DNA from: a virus
DNA: 32,902 nucleotides
IMG/VR virus record: IMGVR_UViG_3300044492_000005
Span: 1 to 32,902 of that record
Direction: 5' to 3' (one strand)
A program made the translations under genes and the position numbers. How positions within the stretch are numbered: position 1 is the first letter of the stretch; each line of letters starts with the position of its first letter. Positions 24,620-31,618 of this stretch are shown in pieces. The notes under the pieces are model-generated. The model did no database searches. It was not told where the DNA came from and worked only from the letters and a program-made list of their open reading frames with translations.

Positions 24620-25323
24620 GCCAATGGGTCCTGATCCAACACGAAGTAACTACTATCGATTCCACTCATCAAGTCCTCGGTTGGATAACGCGGATCAAGT
24701 TCTATCGGATGTTGTGCGAATGCAGCCTTAATCATGCGCCTGCGGTTCTGTGCAAGCACCTGATACTTGTTCACCTGTGCAGGTATCGTCCCATCATCAA
24801 CCGCATACATCCATGCCGCGTCATACAGCAGCAGCAGTTGATCAATGTATACCTTATCGGTCAACGAGATCGGCAGCTTAGGACGCTGACGTGCCCACAC
24901 AACGACATCACCGCTACTGTTCGGTGGATAGACCTTGAACGGTCGTGCAGGCGATGAGTAATCAGGCGCGATATACCACAATCCCATGCCACTGCTAAGT
25001 GATCGCGGATTAATACTCTGTGGCAACTCACGCAGCTTGCGATTACTGGTGCCAGGATATACCGCAGCTATATCGTGGTATTCGGTAATGGTAGAGAGCG
25101 GCCCTACAAGGTCCAGCGTCAAGCTACCAGTTGCACCGTCTAACGGAATGGGTCCGATGTAGCACATATAATCGGGCCACCACATTTCCTCAATCTCAAG
25201 CAGCAATGCATTCTGTATAAACTGCTGAATACGACCAGCACTATAAATCTGCGTTGCAATACCAGGAACCTGAGACAACTCGGTAATGCACGCATTCACA
25301 ATATCGCTAACCACTGCGGGCAT
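24616..25323 (-). CDS. head-tail adaptor / tail tubular A-like protein
   Basis: A 235-residue protein in the place of a podovirus adaptor (T7 gp11 or P22 gp4-like). The N-terminus VVSDIVNACITELSQ, with IQQFIQNALLLEIEEMWW, is helical, as expected for the ring that docks beneath the portal. The middle is beta-rich (ATGSLTLDLVGPLSTI, PFKVYPPNSSGDVVVWARQR), and the C-terminal part returns to helices (LLLLYDAAWMYAVDD, NRRRMIKAAFAQ). ATG 25323 has AGGAG seven bases upstream. It is the first gene after the only sizeable gap of the late strand and starts the tail module. The assignment depends on architecture and order, not on diagnostic residues. Confidence 0.65.
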   Translation of the reverse strand: MPAVVSDIVNACITELSQVPGIATQIYSAGRIQQFIQNALLLEIEEMWWPDYMCYIGPIPLDGATGSLTLDLVGPLSTITEYHDIAAVYPGTSNRKLRELPQSINPRSLSSGMGLWYIAPDYSSPARPFKVYPPNSSGDVVVWARQRPKLPISLTDKVYIDQLLLLYDAAWMYAVDDGTIPAQVNKYQVLAQNRRRMIKAAFAQHPIELDPRYPTEDLMSGIDSSYFVLDQDPLA

Positions 25324-25342
25324 TACATTCTCCTAGATGAGC

Positions 25343-25382
25343 GGCGACGCATGGACGGTTGGGGAACAAACCATGCGCCGCC
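25343..25382 (-). other. 12-bp hairpin between head and tail modules
   Basis: On the minus strand GGCGGCGCATGG pairs with CCATGCGTCGCC with a single G-T wobble and a 16-base loop, so the stem is complete as RNA on the transcribed strand but has an A-C mismatch on the other. No T-run follows (the next bases are GCTCATC, then the ribosome site of the adaptor gene). It lies in the 75-base gap between the 223-residue head gene and the adaptor gene and may be an RNA processing or stabilising element that sets head and tail gene dosage. Confidence 0.55.
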
Positions 25383-25398
25383 TGCCATCCAACAAGTG

Positions 25399-26070
25399 CT
25401 ATGCAGCAGCTTGTTGAATACCGTGCAAACCACCATGATTAGCGGTGTTCACATCATTCAGCATGTTGCAAGCAACACTAATAATGTTCACACCATTCAT
25501 CGCCGTGGTGGTCGTATACAATCCACGCGGATCAGTCGTGGTCGTGGTAGCGGGATCAACCACGCTCGGTGCTTGCAGTGTGCCAGCAGCAACAAGTGCA
25601 CCATTCCCAATCTCATACACTGCGCGAATAGTCTTGTATGGCAAACCCAGCTTAACACCAGTGCCGATGCTCAGCGTAGTCGCAGCAGCGGTATACGCCA
25701 CGTTGCTAAAGTATTTGAACGCCTTATTCCCAATAACAGGCACAGCGCCATTCAGCGTAATGGCTTCACTAATCGGCTGACCGAGATAGTCCCAGCCATT
25801 CACAGTAATCACGGTAGCATTCGCAGCACCCGCAACCACCTGAATGCAACGACCATATGCTTCAGGAATAACGGCAGCACTAAGATCAGCCGAAGTGCCT
25901 GTCGCAATACTTGCAGCATTCAACACGCTGGTTGCATTCGCGGCAAGCGGTGCACCGAAGTTCACCCTGGTTTCACCATTATAGTTCACATCCGCGCTAT
26001 ACTGCATCGCAGGCACATACATGTTGATGCGACGCGGGAAGTTAGTAGCATTAGCCATCAAGTTAGGCAT
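25399..26070 (-). CDS. putative head decoration or head-fibre protein, 223 residues
   Basis: An abundant-style structural protein that I cannot assign to a family. It is rich in Ala, Thr, Asn and Val, with many short strands (TVITVNGWDYLGQPISEAITL, VAYTAAATTLSIGTG) and nearly no charged clusters, as seen in capsid decoration or head-completion proteins. A Thr run (PATTTTTDPRG, YTTTTAM) lies near residue 180. ATG 26070 has AAGGA seven bases upstream; a second ATG at 26058 is possible. It follows the capsid and small head genes and is the last gene before the hairpin that separates the head and tail modules. Confidence 0.65.
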   Translation of the reverse strand: MPNLMANATNFPRRINMYVPAMQYSADVNYNGETRVNFGAPLAANATSVLNAASIATGTSADLSAAVIPEAYGRCIQVVAGAANATVITVNGWDYLGQPISEAITLNGAVPVIGNKAFKYFSNVAYTAAATTLSIGTGVKLGLPYKTIRAVYEIGNGALVAAGTLQAPSVVDPATTTTTDPRGLYTTTTAMNGVNIISVACNMLNDVNTANHGGLHGIQQAAA

Positions 26071-26476
26071 CGAGATTTCCTTCCATGATCTCAGTCAATC
26101 CACCAGTGCCACCAGCACGTGGACGATTGAACTGCTTACGTTCCACGATCTCCTTCGGTGTCAGCACCATGTTGTCTGGCACCTCTTCACCACTATTCAT
26201 ATCAACCAACCGTGGTTGACCATGCACACCGATACGCGCCAACTGCTCAGTATCATCAGCAGCCACGAACAGGCTATGACCTTGTGGGAAGTAGATCATA
26301 TAACCGTCATCAAACTCTTCCTTCTTAGGAACAAGTTTGCGCGTGATTACTTCCTTATTCTGCAGCGGTCCAACCTTACGAATGTCCTCTTCGACATGCA
26401 TGACCATGCGCCAGAATTTACCAGCAATCTTCTCGACTTGGAACGACGGCTTAAAATCCAAGTTGGATTGGGGCAT
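26063..26476 (-). CDS. small head/neck protein, 137 residues, unknown
   Basis: No family recognised. The product is charged and soluble with Val/Ile-rich strands (FWRMVMHVEEDIRKV, DDGYMIYFPQGHSLFV) and a Gly-containing basic tail (RPRAGGTGGLTEI). ATG 26476 overlaps the stop of the preceding gene as TAATG, with AAGGA nine bases upstream inside that gene. The end overlaps the start of the 223-residue gene. Place in the operon, just after the capsid gene, suggests a head-closure or minor head protein, but nothing in the sequence proves it. Confidence 0.65.
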   Translation of the reverse strand: MPQSNLDFKPSFQVEKIAGKFWRMVMHVEEDIRKVGPLQNKEVITRKLVPKKEEFDDGYMIYFPQGHSLFVAADDTEQLARIGVHGQPRLVDMNSGEEVPDNMVLTPKEIVERKQFNRPRAGGTGGLTEIMEGNLDA

Positions 26477-26862
26477 TATTTCTTGTCCTTCTTATCATCC
26501 GACTTAGCATCGGTTGGCTTCTCACGTGGTTCACCTGGACGCGGTGTTGACTCAGGCAACTTATCAGGCGCACGTGTAACACCACCTTCTGGCGGCGGTT
26601 GTTCTACTTCTGGTTCAGGCGCAACGATCACATTCACATCGCTGGCATAGCTTGTTGCATTTGGATAAGCATTCAACACCTGTTGATGCTCTACGCTACC
26701 AGCAACAATCTCAGTCTGCCCAGGCTGCGTTTCGTCATAGCCTTCTAGCTGTGGTTCAGCTTCGATCAACGCTTTGTCTTGGCCTTCTACAGCTTCACGC
26801 TGACGTGCCTTAGCATCAGCAATCGCCTTGTCTCTGGCTTCATTCCGTTTCGGATCAGGCAT
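26476..26862 (-). CDS. small disordered head-region protein, 128 residues, unknown
   Basis: A highly charged, low-complexity protein. It begins with an alpha-helical run of alternating acidic and basic residues (RNEARDKAIADAKARQREAV), continues with an acidic middle and a Pro/Glu-rich section (PEPEVEQPPPEGG), and ends in lysines and aspartates (DDKKDKK). It is probably intrinsically disordered. ATG 26862 has AGGAG seven bases upstream. It follows the capsid gene by ten bases. A minor head protein or a DNA-binding internal head component is possible; no function is claimed. Confidence 0.65.
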   Translation of the reverse strand: MPDPKRNEARDKAIADAKARQREAVEGQDKALIEAEPQLEGYDETQPGQTEIVAGSVEHQQVLNAYPNATSYASDVNVIVAPEPEVEQPPPEGGVTRAPDKLPESTPRPGEPREKPTDAKSDDKKDKK

Positions 26863-26872
26863 CTTCTGTCTC

Positions 26873-27841
26873 CTAGTTGGTCAACACGGCATGTGTGCGG
26901 AATGCACGCCACAGGCACCACTGACCCTGCCACACCACACGACTGCCTACTGCATCCACGTTCCATGGTGCGATAAGTTCCTTGATCTTCATGTTCACAC
27001 CACGCAGCATGTGCAAACGCAGATACTTATCGTTGATGAAGTATGCATAGTTCACGGGGCAATCCTCATCATACATGATCGGTGCACCGTTATGCATCAC
27101 GCCTTCAAACCCAAGGTCGAACATGCGCTTACCAGCTTTGCCTTCGCTAAGCGGAATGGTCAGCTTATCGCGCACAGCTTGCCTATACATGCGGTAGATA
27201 TTACGACCAGCGAGAATGATGCTCGGCTTATCACCCTTCAGTGTAAGGTCCATGAGAATGTCGTCGAACACTTCTTCAATATTCGTGCTGTCCAGACCTC
27301 CACCAAATACGTAAGCACTAGTGCGCCATTGAGGCTGAGTAGCACGATTAATACCACCCAGAGTGCCGGTAGTTGGGTTCGTGGGAATAAGGCTTCCCAA
27401 GCCGAGAGGATCAGTGCCGCCACCGACAGCATACAGATATTGGCTAAACTTATCCTTGATAGACTCCTCCAGGACATTCATCTTCTCCTTCATCAGTTTG
27501 AAGATGGCTGCAGCTCCGTTGTTTTCGTCTTGCTCCTGATCGGAGATGATGACTGATCCGGCAACGCGCGAGTATCCATACTCAACCGTGTCGAACTCAT
27601 CGGTTTGGTTGACGGGAAGTGGAGTATAGTAGCTATACGACGTGATGTTCGGGTTGCGGCCGACGACGAGCGGATTGGTAATATTGTAACCACCATCCTC
27701 ATACTCCACGCGGTCGTTAGCAAACACCCATGCCATCAACGCATTCGACTTGATCGAAGCCATTACCAGCTTGCGTCGTGACTTCGTTAGTGTGCTGTGC
27801 AGAACATCTGCTACAGCGGGGATAATCGTTCCAACAGGCAT
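26873..27841 (-). CDS. major capsid protein (HK97-fold candidate)
   Basis: A 322-residue protein in the standard slot after scaffold. An N-terminal arm helix (VADVLHSTLTKSRRKLVMASI) is followed by a strand region resembling the E-loop area (YNITNPLVVGRNPNITSYSYY), the long spine-like helix NGAAAIFKLMKEKMNVLEESIKDKF, and a P-domain/A-domain part with IEEVFDDILMDLTLKGDKPSIILAG and YFINDKYLRLHML. This order matches HK97-fold capsid proteins of podoviruses. ATG 27841 has GAGG seven bases upstream. No protease gene is visible in the head module, consistent with separate scaffold-directed assembly. Identity is strongly supported by context and fold pattern, though no single residue is diagnostic. 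Confidence 0.82.
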   Translation of the reverse strand: MPVGTIIPAVADVLHSTLTKSRRKLVMASIKSNALMAWVFANDRVEYEDGGYNITNPLVVGRNPNITSYSYYTPLPVNQTDEFDTVEYGYSRVAGSVIISDQEQDENNGAAAIFKLMKEKMNVLEESIKDKFSQYLYAVGGGTDPLGLGSLIPTNPTTGTLGGINRATQPQWRTSAYVFGGGLDSTNIEEVFDDILMDLTLKGDKPSIILAGRNIYRMYRQAVRDKLTIPLSEGKAGKRMFDLGFEGVMHNGAPIMYDEDCPVNYAYFINDKYLRLHMLRGVNMKIKELIAPWNVDAVGSRVVWQGQWCLWRAFRTHAVLTN

Positions 27842-27852
27842 AGCCTACCTCA

Positions 27853-28893
27853 TCAGTTTAAGTTGACACCATGTTCTTGCATCGACTGCCTGATGATATC
27901 AGACCAGGATGCATTCTCGTTATGCTGCGTAACCGCGCCGTTACCTACGGGTGCGGTTGGTTGTTGCACACTACGACCACCTGGTAGTGGACGTGTTGGT
28001 GCCAGTTGCTGCGTCTGCTGAGGTGTAGGCTGCTGCCGTTGTGCAGCTATTTGCTGCTTCAACGGTTGTGTCCAATCGAGTTGGTTCTCGTGTGCCCACC
28101 TAATCATCTTGGTATAGGCACTGGAGAGGGACAATCCAGGCTGAGCCTGAAGCATTTCGGACAGAACGTCAAGGTTCTGATGTGCCTCATCATTCTCACC
28201 GAGGAAGGTATCGAGATCGACCTGTGCACGTTGTTGCGCCTCTTGTTGCGCACGTGCCTGTTCGCGTTGTTCAGTCAACGGCTGCATCTTACTATCGATC
28301 ATGCGCTGAATAGCATTCATGTCGATACCGGGACTAACACCTTGTTCCAGGAACGGGATCGGATAGCCCTTGCTCTTCACTTCCGCGACCAGCGATTCCA
28401 GCGTCTTCACTGGATCACGCATAAACTCAGCCATAATCTGAACGGCAACCACCTGATCCTGTGGCGACACATTCAGTCGTTGCGCTTCTTGCGTTACCTG
28501 ATTAACGCTACCAAGTCGTTGCGTTGCTTGCTGCAATTGCTGCTTCAGTTGGTTGTTCTCACGTGCATGGCGTTGACCTTCTTCATACACGCGACGCTCA
28601 ATACCACCTTTGGCTACAACTCTTCCACTGATTGGATCAACAAGATCGCGCGTGTTTGGTTGTTCAGCATTCGGAACCTCAACCAAACCATCATGCCTGC
28701 GACGAACTGGCGTTGTCGGCTGTGGTTGTGCACCATCCGGGGCAGCACTCGTCTGCGCACCAGTGGGAGATGCACTTGTCTGCGCACCACTATCACTACC
28801 ACCGCTATCAGGCGCACTACCACTATCCGTCTCCACGTCATCATGGATGTCGGGTATACCGCTAAGGATTGTGTCTTCTGTCGATCCGCTCAT
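27853..28893 (-). CDS. scaffolding protein
   Basis: A 346-residue acidic and Gln-rich protein of typical scaffold character. The N-terminal 70 residues are Ser/Asp/Pro/Ala-rich and disordered, with two GAQTSA repeats. A long coiled-coil part occupies about 95-150 (HARENNQLKQQLQQATQRL) and another about 200-240 (QREQARAQQEAQQRAQ). The C-terminus is Pro/Gln-rich and ends in a small helical tail (WSDIIRQSMQEHGVNLN) of the type that binds coat protein. ATG 28893 overlaps the portal stop (ATGA) and has GGGGA seven bases upstream. It directs capsid assembly and is later lost from the head; this role follows from position and composition. Confidence 0.8.
   Translation of the reverse strand: MSGSTEDTILSGIPDIHDDVETDSGSAPDSGGSDSGAQTSASPTGAQTSAAPDGAQPQPTTPVRRRHDGLVEVPNAEQPNTRDLVDPISGRVVAKGGIERRVYEEGQRHARENNQLKQQLQQATQRLGSVNQVTQEAQRLNVSPQDQVVAVQIMAEFMRDPVKTLESLVAEVKSKGYPIPFLEQGVSPGIDMNAIQRMIDSKMQPLTEQREQARAQQEAQQRAQVDLDTFLGENDEAHQNLDVLSEMLQAQPGLSLSSAYTKMIRWAHENQLDWTQPLKQQIAAQRQQPTPQQTQQLAPTRPLPGGRSVQQPTAPVGNGAVTQHNENASWSDIIRQSMQEHGVNLN
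28745..28789 (-). repeat. 27-bp in-frame repeat in scaffold gene
   Basis: An 18-base unit occurs at 28745-28762 and 28772-28789 with one mismatch and a period of 27 bases (nine codons). It encodes GAQTSA twice in the disordered N-terminal region of the scaffold. Probably a slippage product with little functional load. Confidence 0.75.
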
Positions 28894-31157
28894 GCTGCTG
28901 TCCCCTGTTGTGTGCTGCCTTGTGCTTGCAGCATTTGCCTAAATATCTCGGCTGGTGGAATGCCCTGTTGCAGTGCATTACCAATAGCTTGTAGAACAGG
29001 CGGTGGTAGCTGTTGCAACGCTTGCACGACCTGCGCAGCTACTTGCATACCACCACCTGCCTGCGGTGCACCCTGACTAGGCATAGCACCATCTGGCGGT
29101 GGTGCACTACCATTACCAACAGGAGGTTGTTGCCCTGGTGCTCCACCTTGTTGAGACTGAGCCATCATCTGCACTTCAGCAGTTATGCTATCCCAGTCTT
29201 CTTTCGTAATAACGAACTCATCGAATGCCTCGCTCATCATCTTCAACGAGACCTTCAGTGCACTGGCAGGAGCAGCACGCACATACTGCGCCATAACCTG
29301 TCCAATTTGCACAGCCTGCTGCTTCTTCTGCTGGCTGGTCAACTTCTGTGTGCTACCACCTACCACTTGCACACTAAACGCACTGTAATCGCGTAGATTA
29401 TCCAGTGGACGCCAGAACTCCGCAACATCCAGGCCGGTCAACTCCAACACCGTTTGCGCGTCCATGAACTTCAGGCACAATTGCGCCAACTTCCAACCAA
29501 CATCACCAAGTGCATCCTCAATCGCATCCAGACGCATGTCCATGCGCATGTTGCCTTGCGTGCTATAGTAATCGATGGCCTTATTCGTCGTGTTCGTCTT
29601 AAATTCACCACCGCGTTCCACTTCATTCGTGGCCGCGATGCGATCCACGCTCATATACAAGTCCTTCTTATCGAATAGCGGTGCAAACGCAGTGCTTGGC
29701 GGCGGTATGCTGAAGATCGCGTCGGTGCCCTTCATTCCTTCAGGCAACTTGATCGGTGTCGCGGTTGCATCCGGTCCCTTCAATATCTTGTCTGCAATCT
29801 CCTGCGTAATTCCGGTCTCGGGATTATAAAAGATATTGCGTCTGGCCCATAACAGCGCACGTCGCTTCTCATCGTTGATCTCGTTGATCTGATCTTGCTG
29901 ATCCAGGTAGTAGCTGACTTCACCTTTCGCATACATAGCGACAGGATTCTCATGGAACCACAACTTGGTTAGAGGAAAGAAGCCCTGCAATCCATACGGG
30001 TCATCCCATACCCATATCGGCCACTTCCAGTCGTTATCAGCATACATCTCCAGTCGGCGTGTGACCTTATCCCACACATACCAAATCTTGGTCATACATG
30101 CTTTATCAAACTGATCAGCGGTATCGAAACCATATGCGCTATACGCATTATCTTTCTTCGAGAACAGCGAGAACTCCTTATCGTCTCCATCTCCACCACC
30201 GCCAGTTAGCACATGCGTCGGCTCGAATATCGATCTTACCTCGTCCTTATCATCATCCTTCTCACCATATATCGCATTGATATACTCACTCGGCAGCATA
30301 TCCTCGACCATCATCCAGTTGGCATCACCACCAGCGGGATCACTGCTATTCGGATCAACCAATACTTGGTGAGGCAAACGGATACGCACATACGGACCAC
30401 TTGGCTGCAAGAACTCGATCTTCTCTTCTAACGCAGTAAGCGCAGCCTCAACTTCCCTAATCTCCTTGTCATCCTTCGCAGCAGCAAGCTTATCCGATAA
30501 CTGCTGCAAATCCATGGCAGCTTGTTCACTGCTCTTATCCTTCTGCGTATATCCAACTTCAAACCATGCATTGTTCGTCAGCAATGCAATGATCACATTG
30601 CGTTTCGCTTTCGGCTTAATGTTCACACCTGGAATGTTCTTCATTCGGAACAGTGCATTGATCAACTTCTCAATCGCACGTGCGAATGCATCACCACGCT
30701 CATCCTTGGTCGGATCAACATCCGGTCGCGCTGTTACCTCAACGACAGGATTCTTCGCATACAACTCAGGGATTTGCGCATTCACATTCGAGAACACGAT
30801 GTTCTCGGTTGACGAGAAGCGTTCATTCAATCGACGTGCTACGTGACGATTACCGCTGACATTAGCATCAGTACCATCGCGATGGTCGGATTGATCATGG
30901 TTATAATAACGAATAGCTTCATCCCATGCATCGATCAGATCCTTCATGCCCTTCTGACTTGCATCTCTACGACTGCGCCATATACCACCACGCTTACTGC
31001 TCACAGGTATGCGCGAGTCAGGCATTGCCTTATACACAGCAGGTGGTTCTGCTTCAGCAGGTAGACCAACATCTGCTTGAACAAGTGATTGCTCTAGCGG
31101 ATCAGCAGCCGTATCGAGTTCAAGTTGTGGATCGTCTTGTTCGAAACTACCGCTCAT
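28890..31157 (-). CDS. portal protein
   Basis: A 755-residue protein in the portal slot, forming the DNA entry ring at one capsid vertex. Length matches podovirus portals (P22 gp1 is about 725). Features of the family include an N-terminal helical region with WDEAIRYYNHDQSD, NVNAQIPELYAKNP with a following PVVEVTARP strand, a clip/wing part with charged helices (DKLAAAKDDKEIREVEAAL) and a stem region near YYLDQQDQINEINDEKRRAL. The last 130 residues are Gln/Gly/Pro-rich (GGAPGQQPPVGNGS, LQQLPPPVLQAIGNALQQG) and resemble the disordered or barrel tail of long portals. ATG 31157 lies two bases after the preceding stop with only a weak ribosome site, suggesting coupling. Confidence 0.88.
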   Translation of the reverse strand: MSGSFEQDDPQLELDTAADPLEQSLVQADVGLPAEAEPPAVYKAMPDSRIPVSSKRGGIWRSRRDASQKGMKDLIDAWDEAIRYYNHDQSDHRDGTDANVSGNRHVARRLNERFSSTENIVFSNVNAQIPELYAKNPVVEVTARPDVDPTKDERGDAFARAIEKLINALFRMKNIPGVNIKPKAKRNVIIALLTNNAWFEVGYTQKDKSSEQAAMDLQQLSDKLAAAKDDKEIREVEAALTALEEKIEFLQPSGPYVRIRLPHQVLVDPNSSDPAGGDANWMMVEDMLPSEYINAIYGEKDDDKDEVRSIFEPTHVLTGGGGDGDDKEFSLFSKKDNAYSAYGFDTADQFDKACMTKIWYVWDKVTRRLEMYADNDWKWPIWVWDDPYGLQGFFPLTKLWFHENPVAMYAKGEVSYYLDQQDQINEINDEKRRALLWARRNIFYNPETGITQEIADKILKGPDATATPIKLPEGMKGTDAIFSIPPPSTAFAPLFDKKDLYMSVDRIAATNEVERGGEFKTNTTNKAIDYYSTQGNMRMDMRLDAIEDALGDVGWKLAQLCLKFMDAQTVLELTGLDVAEFWRPLDNLRDYSAFSVQVVGGSTQKLTSQQKKQQAVQIGQVMAQYVRAAPASALKVSLKMMSEAFDEFVITKEDWDSITAEVQMMAQSQQGGAPGQQPPVGNGSAPPPDGAMPSQGAPQAGGGMQVAAQVVQALQQLPPPVLQAIGNALQQGIPPAEIFRQMLQAQGSTQQGTAA

Positions 31158-31159
31158 CT

Positions 31160-31450
31160 TCAGCGTTCCCTAAATGGATTAGCGTGTCTTAGTGTTTTCG
31201 TAAAGTCATCAGTCATGGCCTGCAATATTTCATCAACCACGGTATTGTTACGACGATCATCTACCATCGCAGACGGACGCAGAAACCTACCGATACGTGC
31301 CATGTCCTCACCTTCTGTTCTCACTTGTGGCATAGGAGCATATGGCAAACCACTTGCTGGATCAGGTTGTGGGTTAAGCTGGTTTTGCTTCTCTGCCTCA
31401 GCCATCGCAGCAGCGATCTCATCCGTGAAGTTGGATACGGGACCAGCCAT
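31160..31450 (-). CDS. small hypothetical protein before portal, 96 residues
   Basis: No family recognised. The protein has an N-terminal helix (NFTDEIAAAMAEAEKQNQ), a Pro-rich middle (NPQPDPASGLPYAPMPQ) and a charged C-terminal helix (DEILQAMTDDFTKTLRHA). ATG 31450 has AAGG nine bases upstream. It is placed between the membrane miniprotein and the portal and is followed by the portal start after two bases. A packaging or portal-assembly accessory is possible on position only. Confidence 0.68.
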   Translation of the reverse strand: MAGPVSNFTDEIAAAMAEAEKQNQLNPQPDPASGLPYAPMPQVRTEGEDMARIGRFLRPSAMVDDRRNNTVVDEILQAMTDDFTKTLRHANPFRER

Positions 31451-31453
31451 CGA

Positions 31454-31618
31454 TTAGAACCTTCCCAATCCACCAAACAGCAATGCAATTACCAAAACCA
31501 AAAACACCAAACCGATAATGCTAATACCACTATTACCATAATATCCGCTATGGTATCCATAATATCCACCACCACCGAACAACAGCAGAATCAGCAGGAT
31601 GATAATGATCAGGTTCAC
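31454..31618 (-). CDS. two-helix membrane miniprotein, DUF3309-like, 54 residues
   Basis: A 54-residue ORF with clear membrane character. A first hydrophobic helix spans residues 3-14 (LIIIILLILLLF), a Gly/Tyr-rich turn follows (GGGGYYGYHSGYYGNSG), a second hydrophobic helix spans 34-48, and the end is GLGRF. This two-helix pattern with a Gly/Tyr loop resembles DUF3309-type proteins of proteobacteria and their phages. GTG 31618 overlaps the terminase stop as GTGA, with GAGG five bases upstream, so translation is probably coupled. The loop contains a DNA direct repeat (CCATAATATCC at 31536 and 31557, period 21). It could be a holin-like or superinfection-related protein, but evidence for either role is absent. 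Confidence 0.75.
   Translation of the reverse strand: MNLIIIILLILLLFGGGGYYGYHSGYYGNSGISIIGLVFLVLVIALLFGGLGRF

Noticed and set aside
25351-26088. 245-codon plus-strand ORF opposite the 223-residue head gene
   Set aside because: Antisense shadow with His/Arg/Ser-rich composition and no ribosome site logic; the minus-strand gene fits the operon.
26470-26480. Programmed frameshift joining the 128- and 137-residue genes
   Set aside because: AAGAAATAATG is only a TAATG stop-start overlap; no slippery heptamer or downstream structure was seen.
28006-29076. 356-codon plus-strand ORF opposite scaffold and portal genes
   Set aside because: Lies fully antisense to two well-supported genes; its product is Arg/Leu/Cys/Thr-rich with no domain, as expected of a shadow frame.
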